From assembly GCA_947626095.1 (NCBI GenBank), contig CANQQV010000014.1, positions 1 through 41,359 of the forward strand: a DNA stretch of 41,359 bases. The letters run 5' to 3'. Both the position numbers and the translations under genes were made by a program. This DNA is from an uncultured Bacilli bacterium (lineage in GTDB: Bacteria > Bacillota_I > Bacilli_A > RF39 > UBA660). The notes under the pieces are model-generated. The model did no database searches. It saw nothing but the letters and a program-made list of their open reading frames with translations, and was not told where the DNA came from. Of this stretch, positions 24,626 to 34,900 are shown piece after piece. How positions within the stretch are numbered: the first letter of the stretch is position 1; each line of letters begins with the position of its first letter.

Positions 24626-26236
24626 ATGGCTAAGTATGTATTCGTAACAGGTGGAGTTGTATCTGGCCTTGGTAAAGGTATTACAGCATCATCTATTGCT
24701 TTATTATTAAAAAGTCGTGGATATAAAGTATTCATGCAAAAGTTTGATCCATATATTAATGTTGACCCTGGAACAATGTCACCATATCAACATGGTGAAG
24801 TTTTCGTTACCGCTGATGGATCAGAAACTGATTTAGATTTAGGTCACTATGAACGCTATATCGATGAAGAGCTTAACTACACATCAAATATGACAATGGG
24901 TAAAGTTTTTGCATCGGTAATTGAAAAAGAGCGTCGTGGTGACTTTTTAGGTGGAACAGTACAAATAGTACCACATGTAACTAATGAGATTAAAGCGCGT
25001 ATTTATGAAGCAGCGCATACTTCTAATGCGGATATTATTATTACAGAAATTGGTGGTACGATTGGAGATATTGAATCACAATCATTTTTGGAAGCATTAA
25101 GACAAATGCGTTTAGAAGAAGGAATTGATAATACCCTATTTGTTCATACTACTTTAGTACCAGAAATATATGGTAGTGGTGAACTAAAAACTAAACCTAC
25201 TCAACATTCTGTAATTGAAATGCGTGGTTTAGGATTACAACCTGATATAATTGTTTGTCGTACACCAATTATGTTAGATGATGACTTAAAAAAGAAAATA
25301 TCAATGTTTTGTAGTATTCCACCAACTAGTGTTATATCTTCACCAGATGTAACTAATGTTTATCGTATTCCTCTAGTCTATCATGAACAAGGAATTGATG
25401 AAATTATCTTAAATCATTTTAAATTAGAAGTTGGCGATATCAATATTAAAGATTGGGAAAAACTAGTTAAAACAACTGATCATTTAAAAAATGAAATTGA
25501 AATCGCTTTAGTTGGTAAATATGTTGAATTACATGATGCTTATATTTCAGTAGTAGAATCATTAAAACATGCTGGTTACCCTATTGGAGTTAAAGTAAAT
25601 ATTAATTGGGTTGATAGTGAATCACTAGAAGATTCTAATTGTGATTTAACCAAAGTATTTAAAAATGCAAAAGGTATTATCGTTCCTGGTGGTTTTGGTT
25701 CACGTGGAATTGAAGGAATGATTAAAGCAGCGGAATATGCAAGAACTAATAATATTCCATATCTTGGATTATGTTTAGGTATGCAAGTAGCTACTATTGA
25801 GTTTGCCCGTAATGTATGTCATTTAGAAGATGCTAACTCAACCGAATTTGATCCACTATGTAAAAGTCCAATTATTGATTTAATGGCTGATCAAAAGCAA
25901 GTAATTAATATGGGTGGTACACTTCGTTTAGGTAATTATGAATGTGCAATTAAGAAAGATACATTAGCTTATAACGATTATAAAACAGATATGATTTTAG
26001 AAAGACATCGTCATCGTTATGAATTTAATAATAAGTATCGTGATTTATTAGAAGAACATGGTATGGTGTTCTCAGGAATTAATCCTAAAGCTAACTTAGT
26101 TGAAATAATTGAATTACCTTCACATGTTCACTATATAGCTTGTCAATTCCATCCAGAATTTAAATCACGTCCTAATCGTCCACATCCTTTGTTTAAAACG
26201 TTTATTGAAGTAGCAGCTAATAAAAAGAAGAAATAA
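24626..26236 (+). CDS. pyrG: CTP synthase
   Basis: Converts UTP to CTP with ATP and glutamine. 536 aa, normal length. The N-terminal amidoligase domain begins KYVFVTGGVVSGLGKGITA and has DPYINVDPGTMSPYQHGEV; the C-terminal class I glutaminase has LGLCLGMQ with nucleophile C383 and the His/Glu of FHPEF. AGGAGG precedes the ATG. A TATAAT at 24553-24558 is the likely -10. The leader contains GAGAGC...GTTCTC and a run of T (about 24594-24602), but not the initial GGG needed for the B. subtilis-type pyrG reiteration control, so I do not call an attenuator. Confidence 0.98.
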   Translation: MAKYVFVTGGVVSGLGKGITASSIALLLKSRGYKVFMQKFDPYINVDPGTMSPYQHGEVFVTADGSETDLDLGHYERYIDEELNYTSNMTMGKVFASVIEKERRGDFLGGTVQIVPHVTNEIKARIYEAAHTSNADIIITEIGGTIGDIESQSFLEALRQMRLEEGIDNTLFVHTTLVPEIYGSGELKTKPTQHSVIEMRGLGLQPDIIVCRTPIMLDDDLKKKISMFCSIPPTSVISSPDVTNVYRIPLVYHEQGIDEIILNHFKLEVGDINIKDWEKLVKTTDHLKNEIEIALVGKYVELHDAYISVVESLKHAGYPIGVKVNINWVDSESLEDSNCDLTKVFKNAKGIIVPGGFGSRGIEGMIKAAEYARTNNIPYLGLCLGMQVATIEFARNVCHLEDANSTEFDPLCKSPIIDLMADQKQVINMGGTLRLGNYECAIKKDTLAYNDYKTDMILERHRHRYEFNNKYRDLLEEHGMVFSGINPKANLVEIIELPSHVHYIACQFHPEFKSRPNRPHPLFKTFIEVAANKKKK

Positions 26237-26283
26237 TCATAAATAATTAGATTATGTAAATAATAGAAGTAATGAGGTAGCTT

Positions 26284-26862
26284 ATGAAAAAATACTTATT
26301 ACTTCTTTTTTATTTGTTATTAGCAGCATTAAATTTAAATCTTATCTTAAAACCGTTAAACTTAGTAACTGGTGGAACACAAGGTTTAGCGTTAATTATA
26401 AGTTATATTACTAATTTAAGAACTTCTTTAATTGTTTTAATTATTAATGTTATAGCAATAGTTATTAGTTATTTTTTCTTAACTAAAGATCAAACTAAAA
26501 GTGCTCTAATATCAACATTTGCTTATCCTTTATTTATTAAAGTAACAAGTTATATTCCAATATATGATTTTGGGAGTAAATATATTTTAATTATTTTAGC
26601 AGGAATAATCTTTGGCTTTACTTGTGGAATGATATATAAACTAGGATTTTCTTCAGGAGGACTTACAATTATTACTTTGTTAGTTAATAAATATTTACAT
26701 CTTAAAATATCAGTTATTAACTTTATAATTAATTTTATAATAATTATAATTGGATACTTATTATTTGGTGTTAATAAAGCTTTATCTTCCCTACTGATAA
26801 TTATAATTGGGAGTATTGTTATAAATTTAATTTTAGGTAAAAGAAAAAGACTAATTAAATAG
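26284..26862 (+). CDS. YitT/YczE-family integral membrane protein
   Basis: 192 aa, almost wholly hydrophobic with about five or six membrane segments. LNLVTGGTQGLALIISY near the N-terminus and the internal GFTCGMIYKLGFSSGGLTI are typical of the YitT_membrane family. The C-terminal DUF2179 domain of full-length YitT is missing, so it is the short form. Function of the family is not established. It lies 47 bp after pyrG with GAGGTAG before the ATG and may be co-transcribed with it; a hairpin at its stop ends the unit. Confidence 0.82.
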   Translation: MKKYLLLLFYLLLAALNLNLILKPLNLVTGGTQGLALIISYITNLRTSLIVLIINVIAIVISYFFLTKDQTKSALISTFAYPLFIKVTSYIPIYDFGSKYILIILAGIIFGFTCGMIYKLGFSSGGLTIITLLVNKYLHLKISVINFIINFIIIIIGYLLFGVNKALSSLLIIIIGSIVINLILGKRKRLIK

Positions 26863-26869
26863 TCTTTTA
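26844..26869. terminator. Bidirectional terminator between the YitT-like gene and giant surface protein 1
   Basis: AAAAGACTA (26845-26853) pairs with TAGTCTTTT (26860-26868), 6-nt loop. T-rich tracts follow on both strands, stronger on the minus strand. The stem sequence recurs at the end of the second giant gene (31935-31962). Confidence 0.75.
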
Positions 26870-29800
26870 TCTTATTTTAATAAGTAAGAATGCTACACCA
26901 CCTAATGTAACAAATGATATAGCGACAACAGCCATAATGATAACTTGGTTAGAAATTTTTTTCTTTGGTGTTTCAGTTGTTTCTTTTAGAACTTTTTGTT
27001 CTTCATTTGTTTCAACTTCATTATCTTGTTCTTGGTTTTCTTCAGTTGCTTGTTCATCGTTAGTAGTTTTGTTTTCTTCTACTTTATTATCTTCTACTTT
27101 AGGTGTTTCTTCTTTATTAGTTGGTTCTTTCTTTGAAGTACTCGGTTTGGTTGTTGTTTCTTTACTTGTTGTATTTTTATCAGTTGTTTCTTTACTCGTT
27201 GAGCTACTATTATTATCTTCTTTTTGATCAGATTCAGTTGGTTTTACTTGTGGTGTATTTTCACTTGGCTTAGTTTCTGAACCACTAGGATTACTTGGAG
27301 TTGGATTTGTTGGTGTAGGTTTTATTGTATTATCCTTTTCTCTAATAACAAGGATTTCAGTTTCATATCGTTCATGATTTTCGTCACCAAGGAAGATAAT
27401 TTTAATAACATTTTCCCCTTCCTTTAGATTTATATCAGCATCTTTCCATTGCCATTTATCTGTTAAAGGAATTTGATCTAATCTAGTAGTATCACTAGAT
27501 ACGGTCATTTCTGGATGAATCATGTTTGTTGGCTTTATAGCTTTATTAATTGTGTATGTAGCAGTTAATTTACCTTCGTACATACCAGTACCTGTAATAG
27601 TTACAGTATGATTACCAGCATTAGTTAGTTCACTAAAATCTAAAGTGTAATCAACGTTTTCAGTTAACTCATGGCTAGAAATATTGCTATTTAAAGGAGA
27701 TAGCGTCATAATTTCAGCAACAGAATCATTTTCTTCTTCTGGTAATTTTGGTACTGATGGAAGACTCTTTCTAACTTTAACAATTACATTATGTTCTTGA
27801 CCATTATAATAAAGATTATCACTTTCTATTACTACTTCATAATGTTCATTATTTAGTTTTACTTTTTCTTCACCAGCTGGTTTTATTGTTACTTGAATAT
27901 ATTCAGTTGTTGTATTGCCATCACTATCAGTAACAGTTATAGTAACATGATAAGTACCTGCTTCTTCCCAATTAATATCTGATGTAATTGTTGCATCTTC
28001 TATTGATAGATTTTCATCTTCTTGATCAGAAATAGTTATTAAAGATTTAAAATCTTCCAGTGCTTTTCGGCTTTCTTCAGGAACCGGTAATGTATATTCA
28101 AAACTTTTTTCAGTAATATTGATTTCTGGATGATGACCATTTTCTTTAACTATGGTTATTGTTACTTCGACATTTTCATAGTTTTCAGTATCATCATATA
28201 CAGCAATTGCTTCATTTGAACCAGTTTTTAAAGGCATACTTTGATCTTTCCAATGCCAATTATGCGGTAATTCAACTTCTTCTAAAGTTTCTTTATCGGC
28301 ATCAACACATATTCCTTCAGCAATAGATATTTCTGGTGTTTTAGCTTTAGCAATATCAAACTCTAATTCTTTTTCACCATCATAGGCACCTAAGCCAACA
28401 AGAGTAATTTTACCTTTACCGGCTTTAATATTATCTTTATATTCTAGATAATAGTTATCATTTAAAATTAATTCAGTATCTCCATCTTTGACTGTTACAA
28501 AAGGCTTTATTTCACTACCAGTATATGTATAACCATTAGTAACATAACTTACATGTAAATCATTAACATCCTTAAATGAAGTTAACTTATTTTCATAGAT
28601 TTTAAACATAGAAGCGACAACATAATCGTAAGATGAATCTAAAGATGTAATCTTAACGTATTTGGCTCTTGTTGGAGTAGATAATGTATACGATTTGACG
28701 TTATTATTTTTTGGCCATGATATTTCATTTGTAACTACATCCCAATTTTTACCATCAAGACTAACTTCTATTTTCGCTTTGGTTATAATACCCAGATCAC
28801 TAACTTTACCAGGAATATATTCTAATTTAGAAAGAAGAATTGATTTATTATTCAGCTTAATAGTAACTGTGGCATTCTTATCACCTTTTGTTGAAGTCCA
28901 GGTTGTATGGATATCGCCATCAACCAATTTATTTTCTTCATCTTCATTTAATGAACTTGATGTTGTAACGGTCTGGCGAGAAAATGGAACATATGAATAT
29001 TCTTGATTTTCAGGAATAGGTTCTAATTCAAATATTCTTGGAGCACTTGGTAAGTAAGTCTTTGTATAACCGTTTCTTACAACAATCCATTCGCCACCAG
29101 TTTTACTAAATTGTGGTTGTTTTTCGCTAAATTTATGCCAATCTAAATAATTATAAGCTACTGTTGGTTCATACATATGCATAAAGAATTCATAAATATC
29201 ATCATCAGTTTTTAATTCAACCCATTCAGCAACGTTTTCATCGATACCAGTAAATTTTTGCTCCTCAACATTTTGCTCAATATTGTCTGATTCAGAGCCT
29301 GATCCTTCAGTTAAGTCAATGAAAACAAAATTATCAATATTTTCTCTTGGTGTTGAAAGGAAATGAATAACTATATCATTTTCTTCATTTAGTTGATCAA
29401 TCTTGTCATTTAAATCAATTTTTGTTTGACCATCGGTTACTTGAAACCATTCAGTTTTTTCACTAATTTTTTTGTGTTCAGCATCATATTCATAATTTAA
29501 TGTATATTCAAATGCCCATGGTTTTTCTTTAGCGGCTGGACCAGTAAGCATTAAAAAGCCGGCATTTTCTCCGTCGAATGAGAAAGTAGCAACTGTGCTA
29601 TCGCCTTTAACACCCTTTAAATATTTAGCAATATCATTAATTGCGCCGTATTGTAAATAATCATTTTTAGTATACTTTGATTGTTCATCTAATGTTGTAT
29701 TTAAAGCTGTTTCATAAGCGACATAATTATTTTGAATATTAGATGAAAATAGTTTTAATAAATCATACATAGGAAGTGGAAATTCTTTAAGATCGTTCAT

Positions 29801-31759
29801 TATTGTTTGCGCCACTTTATAATAATTGTTATCAGTTGTTGATTCGTCTTGTAAAAGAGCTTGAATTAAACCATACCAAGAATCAACATTATAATTTTGA
29901 ACATGTAATGCTCGTTCATAGGCATTTATTTTAGCTTTAATATCAGTTCTAACATCAGCAATTAAATTATAAATAAAGGCTTCTTTATATTTATCAAATT
30001 CATCTAGAGCTCTTTGAGCGATTAAGATGTAAGCTGCATTATTTGTATCAACCCATTTATATGTTTTACTACCCCAGTCAAGGAGCATTCTTTCACCTTT
30101 GTAAGATCTTGCCCAACCAGCGGCAGCATTACCTATCCCCCATATTCTTGCACCTGTTGCTTCATCTATACTTGAAACGAAATATGCAGCATGACCTGGT
30201 TGAGATACTAAACTAGCAGGTACACCATACGCCATTTCAATATTTGAACCTGTACCAGCTAAGGAACCACAAACGCCATCTTCTTCCCAAATCGTCCATA
30301 AACGAAGCGGAGCTTTTTCACCAGTTTCAATACCAAAGTGATTTAAACCATACTTAGTATTACAAACAGCACCTCTTTCATAGCCTTTATCTGTTTGTGA
30401 TTTATGTAAGTTTCTTGAACTAGAAGAACAATAATCTGAATTTTCTTTATAATACTTAGGATCTTCGTAGTTCCATCTAAAACCACCATCATAATAAATA
30501 TAGTTATATGGATTTTTATATCCTTCACGACCATAAGGGGTTTTACCATTTAAAGTCATTTGAGTATACCAGTTTAACCAAGGAATCTCTTCATCACTAA
30601 TTCGATTGTTAACAACCCAACGCATTTCTTCAATCTCTAAATCAGTAAAAATTTCTTTTTCAAAATGAGTAGAAACACCATCATAAGTATAACCATCGGT
30701 AAGTAGTTTTTTTATAACTTCATATCTTTTTAATGGATAAGATGGAGTTCTGACTGGTTCAACTGGTTTATTAGCAGTTTGCCAGAAGTTAACATCACTA
30801 GCATAAGCAAGTGAGATAGCCATCATCATTTTTTTATAAGTTTTACCATATGTTGGATCTTTTAAATCGTCTTTATATTTAAAATATACTTCTTCAAAGA
30901 CAGTTAAAGCTTGAAGATAATTATTACCTTCAGGAGTGCCACCTAATAAGTATTCTTCTAAATTATTTTCGTCTTTAAATAGCCATTCAAAAAATTTAGT
31001 ATTACGATCATTTTTATTTACAAACGCTTGAAGAATAGGATAGCCAACACGTTTAACTAAAGTTCTTTGTAATAATTGAAGTTTTAGTTCTTTATTTTTA
31101 GCTATTTCTCCGTCACTTTGGCTTTGTAAAATAGTATCATATTCATCAACTGTTTTAATCCAATCAACTGTAGGTTGTTTAGTAGCATCGTATTTATGAG
31201 AATCATATAACATCGCATCAAAATATACAGCGTGGTCACTACTATTATCACCATTTTTATCAGCTACTAATTTTAACCATTTATAATCAGTAATTGATAC
31301 TACTATTTTCTCAGCTTCACTATCACCTTTTAAAGGATTACTAGTTCTTAGTAAATGCCAATCATTAGCTTCATAACTATTAGCTTTAGAACCATATATG
31401 TAGAATTTAACGTTACCTAAATTACCGCGACTAGCATCAACGCCAACATAACTTTGGAAAGTATCAAAATTAGTATAATTTCTTAAATCATAAATAATGG
31501 TTGAAGTAGCATGTGCATATAAAGCATTCATTGAATATGTTCTTTGGTTATCGATAATTAAAGAAATCATTTCGTTGCTTTCATTTTTATTCTTTTTAAA
31601 TGTTCCATAACCTACACTAGTAAAGGCGGCATCAATATCAGATAAATAGACGTGGGATGGTTCAGCAGCAGCTAAAAGAATAATTAGCGGTTCATAAGGG
31701 GCAAAAAATAAAGCAAAGGCAACTAGAATCATTGTAATTTTTTGTAAAAACTTTTTCAT
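26867..31759 (-). CDS. Giant surface protein 1: NPCBM + transglutaminase-like + F5/8C + Ig-like repeats
   Basis: 1630 aa. Signal peptide (about 1-32); NPCBM-type carbohydrate-binding domain (about 36-190: YAHATSTIIYDL, YVGVDASRG, SSDHAVYFDAML); a helical region; a transglutaminase/papain-like core with C497 (DGVCGSLAG), H523 (PGHAAYF) and N544 (WGIGN); an F5/8 type C (discoidin) domain (about 920-1055); then alternating Ig-like modules, one kind with GKGKITLVGLGAYDG and one with WHWKDQSMPLKTG. A Thr/Ser/Glu/Pro-rich stalk (about 1480-1600) ends in a membrane segment and the tail KIR. No LPXTG or NPxTS motif, so the anchor is probably the membrane helix. Likely binds glycans and may cleave or cross-link proteins; activity is inference. 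It is a tandem paralogue of the next gene. The ATG has AGAGGGA. Confidence 0.85.
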   Translation of the reverse strand: MKKFLQKITMILVAFALFFAPYEPLIILLAAAEPSHVYLSDIDAAFTSVGYGTFKKNKNESNEMISLIIDNQRTYSMNALYAHATSTIIYDLRNYTNFDTFQSYVGVDASRGNLGNVKFYIYGSKANSYEANDWHLLRTSNPLKGDSEAEKIVVSITDYKWLKLVADKNGDNSSDHAVYFDAMLYDSHKYDATKQPTVDWIKTVDEYDTILQSQSDGEIAKNKELKLQLLQRTLVKRVGYPILQAFVNKNDRNTKFFEWLFKDENNLEEYLLGGTPEGNNYLQALTVFEEVYFKYKDDLKDPTYGKTYKKMMMAISLAYASDVNFWQTANKPVEPVRTPSYPLKRYEVIKKLLTDGYTYDGVSTHFEKEIFTDLEIEEMRWVVNNRISDEEIPWLNWYTQMTLNGKTPYGREGYKNPYNYIYYDGGFRWNYEDPKYYKENSDYCSSSSRNLHKSQTDKGYERGAVCNTKYGLNHFGIETGEKAPLRLWTIWEEDGVCGSLAGTGSNIEMAYGVPASLVSQPGHAAYFVSSIDEATGARIWGIGNAAAGWARSYKGERMLLDWGSKTYKWVDTNNAAYILIAQRALDEFDKYKEAFIYNLIADVRTDIKAKINAYERALHVQNYNVDSWYGLIQALLQDESTTDNNYYKVAQTIMNDLKEFPLPMYDLLKLFSSNIQNNYVAYETALNTTLDEQSKYTKNDYLQYGAINDIAKYLKGVKGDSTVATFSFDGENAGFLMLTGPAAKEKPWAFEYTLNYEYDAEHKKISEKTEWFQVTDGQTKIDLNDKIDQLNEENDIVIHFLSTPRENIDNFVFIDLTEGSGSESDNIEQNVEEQKFTGIDENVAEWVELKTDDDIYEFFMHMYEPTVAYNYLDWHKFSEKQPQFSKTGGEWIVVRNGYTKTYLPSAPRIFELEPIPENQEYSYVPFSRQTVTTSSSLNEDEENKLVDGDIHTTWTSTKGDKNATVTIKLNNKSILLSKLEYIPGKVSDLGIITKAKIEVSLDGKNWDVVTNEISWPKNNNVKSYTLSTPTRAKYVKITSLDSSYDYVVASMFKIYENKLTSFKDVNDLHVSYVTNGYTYTGSEIKPFVTVKDGDTELILNDNYYLEYKDNIKAGKGKITLVGLGAYDGEKELEFDIAKAKTPEISIAEGICVDADKETLEEVELPHNWHWKDQSMPLKTGSNEAIAVYDDTENYENVEVTITIVKENGHHPEINITEKSFEYTLPVPEESRKALEDFKSLITISDQEDENLSIEDATITSDINWEEAGTYHVTITVTDSDGNTTTEYIQVTIKPAGEEKVKLNNEHYEVVIESDNLYYNGQEHNVIVKVRKSLPSVPKLPEEENDSVAEIMTLSPLNSNISSHELTENVDYTLDFSELTNAGNHTVTITGTGMYEGKLTATYTINKAIKPTNMIHPEMTVSSDTTRLDQIPLTDKWQWKDADINLKEGENVIKIIFLGDENHERYETEILVIREKDNTIKPTPTNPTPSNPSGSETKPSENTPQVKPTESDQKEDNNSSSTSKETTDKNTTSKETTTKPSTSKKEPTNKEETPKVEDNKVEENKTTNDEQATEENQEQDNEVETNEEQKVLKETTETPKKKISNQVIIMAVVAISFVTLGGVAFLLIKIR

Positions 31760-31774
31760 ATAAACTATCCCTCT

Positions 31775-31821
31775 AATATTTTATTAATTTATAAAATATT
31801 TGATTAAAAAATTAATCAAAT
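31775..31821 (-). repeat. Two adjoining perfect palindromes in the 5' leader of giant surface protein 1
   Basis: AATATTTTAT/ATAAAATATT (31775-31784, 31791-31800) and ATTTGATTAA/TTAATCAAAT (31798-31807, 31812-31821) are two perfect 10-bp inverted repeats placed side by side, directly upstream of the ribosome site. They could form stacked mRNA hairpins or be protein-binding sites. Confidence 0.6.
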
Positions 31822-31934
31822 AAACTCAATCTCTTTGTGAATTAATTCTATCATAGGCGTTATTATTTTTAAATATGGTTTTGTTAAATTTGATATTGAT
31901 TTTACTTGTTTTTTTTGACAAATATTTTTTAACG

Positions 31935-31962
31935 AAAAAAAAGACTATTTAAATAGTCTTTT
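31935..31962 (-). terminator. Terminator of giant surface protein 2
   Basis: Perfect palindrome AAAAGACTATTT (31939-31950) with AAATAGTCTTTT (31951-31962), with a run of T on the minus strand (31942-31935). The stem matches that of paralogue 1. Confidence 0.8.
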
Positions 31963-34900
31963 ATTTAATTTTTATAAGTAAGAATGCTACGCCACCTAAA
32001 GTAACAAGTGATACAACAACAGTAGCCATAACGATAACTTGATTAGAAATCTTTTTCTTTGGTGTATCTTGTTCTTTTTTTAGAACTTTTTGTTCTTCAT
32101 TTGTTTCTACCTCATTATCTTGTTCTTGTTTATCTTCAGTTGTTTGTTCATCGTTAGTAGTTTGAGTTTCTTCGACTTTATTATCTTCTGTTTGGTTGCT
32201 TTCTTCTTCATTAGTTGTTTCTTTGTTTGAGCTACTTGGTTTTGAGGTTGTATTATTAGTTGTATTTTGTTCTTCTTTATCATTTTCTGATTCAGTTGGT
32301 TTTACTTGTGGTGTAGTTTCACTAGGTTTAGTTTCAGATTCACTAGGAGTACTAGGTGTTGGATTTGTTGGTTTAGATTCAACAATTTCACGTTTTTTCG
32401 TACTATCCTTAATTACTTTAACTGTCATTTTATAAGGTTCATGGTTTTCATCACCAGCAAAGATAATAGTTAAAGTATTTTCTCCTTCTTTAAGTTTAAC
32501 GTTTTCATCTTCCCATGACCAACCTTGTGGTAAAGTAACATCACTTAAAGAAGTAACATCTGGTGAAACTTCAATTTCTTCATTAGGTAAAACACTAGGA
32601 ACTTTAGCTTTTTCAATGGTAAAGTCTTTAGTTTGTTCACCTTTATATAATAAACCGATTCCTTTTATAATCATTTTAGCTGGACCAGCAACCTTGTTAT
32701 TAATATATTCAATAACGTAATCTTTACCTAGAGTTAAAATGTGATTATTTTGATCTTTGACAATTACCTCTGGTTTAATTTCTGAGCCATTAAAGATTAA
32801 AGCATTATCAATAATTTCAACGACAAATTCTTTAGGATTAGAAATATCTATTTTTTCATCATTTGTAGAATCATATAATGTAAATTCTATTTGATAATCA
32901 ACGGAATTATTGTCACTATCTGTAATAGTAAATGCTATATGATAAGTTCCTACTTTATTCCATGTTGGCCAATCAGTTAATTCTTCATTGACAGTAATTG
33001 ATAAATCTTTATCTTCTTTATCATCTTCTTCATCAGTTACAATAAGAAGACTTTTAAAGTATTCTTTATCTTTTTTATCACTAGCCTTTGATATATCAAA
33101 TTTAAGTTCATCTTTAGTATTTAATTCTACTTTAGGACGACTACCATTTATTAAAGTAACAGTAACTTCTACTTGATTAGATTCAAAGTTGTTAGCCATT
33201 TCTTCAGTCCAACCCTCTTCATCGCCGTAATATTCAGCTGTTGCTTTTATAGGCTCTCCTGATTTTAATATTGTTCCCATTTCTTTAGGGGCCCATCCCC
33301 AACCATTAGGTAGTTTTACATAAAATAAATAAGGTATAACTTTTCCATAATCACTTTCACCATGAGTATCTAATTCACTCATTTCAACAATAATATTTCT
33401 AGGTGGAGCTGATGGAGGAAATGGAGCTTTCTTTATTTCAAATTCGAAGCTTCTTCGTCCAACATAAGCACCCATACCTTTAATAGAGATTTTACCCTTA
33501 CCAGCATTAACATTATCAGAATATTCAATAGTATAATCTTCATCTTTAATTAAAGTTGTATCACCATGTTTAACTATTACTTCTGGTGTTTTAGGCGTGC
33601 CATCATAGACAAAGCCATTAGAAATATAATTAACAGATAATTCTTCAACTGAGGTTCTTGTTGTTTTATTTTCGAAAATATTAATCATAGCAGCGGAAGC
33701 AAAATTACCAGCTGATTCTAAAGCAGTTAATCTAATGTATTTAGCTAAAGCTGGTCGTTGTAAAATATAAGTCTTAGTTGATTTATCAGAATTCCATTTA
33801 ATGTTATCATCTATAACATCCCATTTTTTACCATCTAGACTAACTTCTAATTTTACTTTAGTAAAGATACCATTAGTACCAGAATCTTGTCTTGGCATAT
33901 ATTCTATTTTAGATAAATCAATTGGATCTTCATCAGTAACTTCGATAGTAATCCATCTAGCAGTATCAGAACCACTCCATAAATTATGCCAATAAGTATT
34001 TTTATTACCATCAATAGCTCTGGCTGCAGCTTCTGATGAACTATTTTGCTGTGATGAAGCTTCAACTTTTAAACGAGAAATCGGAACGTATACTTTAGTT
34101 TGATCAGCATCTGGATCAGCATCAAAAGTTAATGAGACTGCTTCACTTGGTAAGTATGTATCATGAGCACCATCTCGAACTAAAACAGTTTTAATACCAC
34201 TTAAATTAGGTTCTTTTTCAGAAAATTTAGTCCATGTTGATGTTTTTTCGCCATCAATTTTCCATTCCATAGAATCAGTAATACCAAAGACTTTATTTTC
34301 TAAATCATTAGCGTATAAGTTTTTAGGTGTAGTACCCTCTTCAATATTAATTATTGTAATACTATCACTAGTAGGAGAATAATCAGAATCGCCAATAATA
34401 TGGACAACGATGTCTTTATCTGGTGTAATTTTTTCTAATACTTCAGTTAGATCAGCTGTTGTTCCATTTGTTACTTTGGTCCAATTAGCATGAACAAGTT
34501 TAGTTTGTGTATCATAACTATAATCTAGAGCGTATTCAAATGGTTGTTCTGTGGCTAAAACAATTTTATTAGCATTTTCACCACTGAATGAAAATTTAGC
34601 GGTTTCTTCTTTTTGACCATTTAAATATTGAGCTACTTGTCTTACAGCTTGTCCTTGTTTATATTCAGTACTATCGTTTTGAACATTAACTAATTCGTTA
34701 AGAATTTTTTTAAAGGCTGTATTAACCTTACTCTTATCAGAATTTTCCATTTTTTCTGTAATTAAATTTAACATGTCATTCATAGCTAATGGATATTCTT
34801 TTAAATTAGCCATAATTTCATAACTTAGATGTCTATAATCAGCACTATCCTTTGTAGGATTTTTTAAATAAGTTTGAATTAAGCCATACCAACCATCTAA

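Noticed and set aside
26937-27227. Plus-strand Ser/Val-rich ORF and similar ones opposite the giant genes
   Set aside because: Mirror images of the low-complexity Thr/Ser/Glu/Pro stalks on the coding strand.
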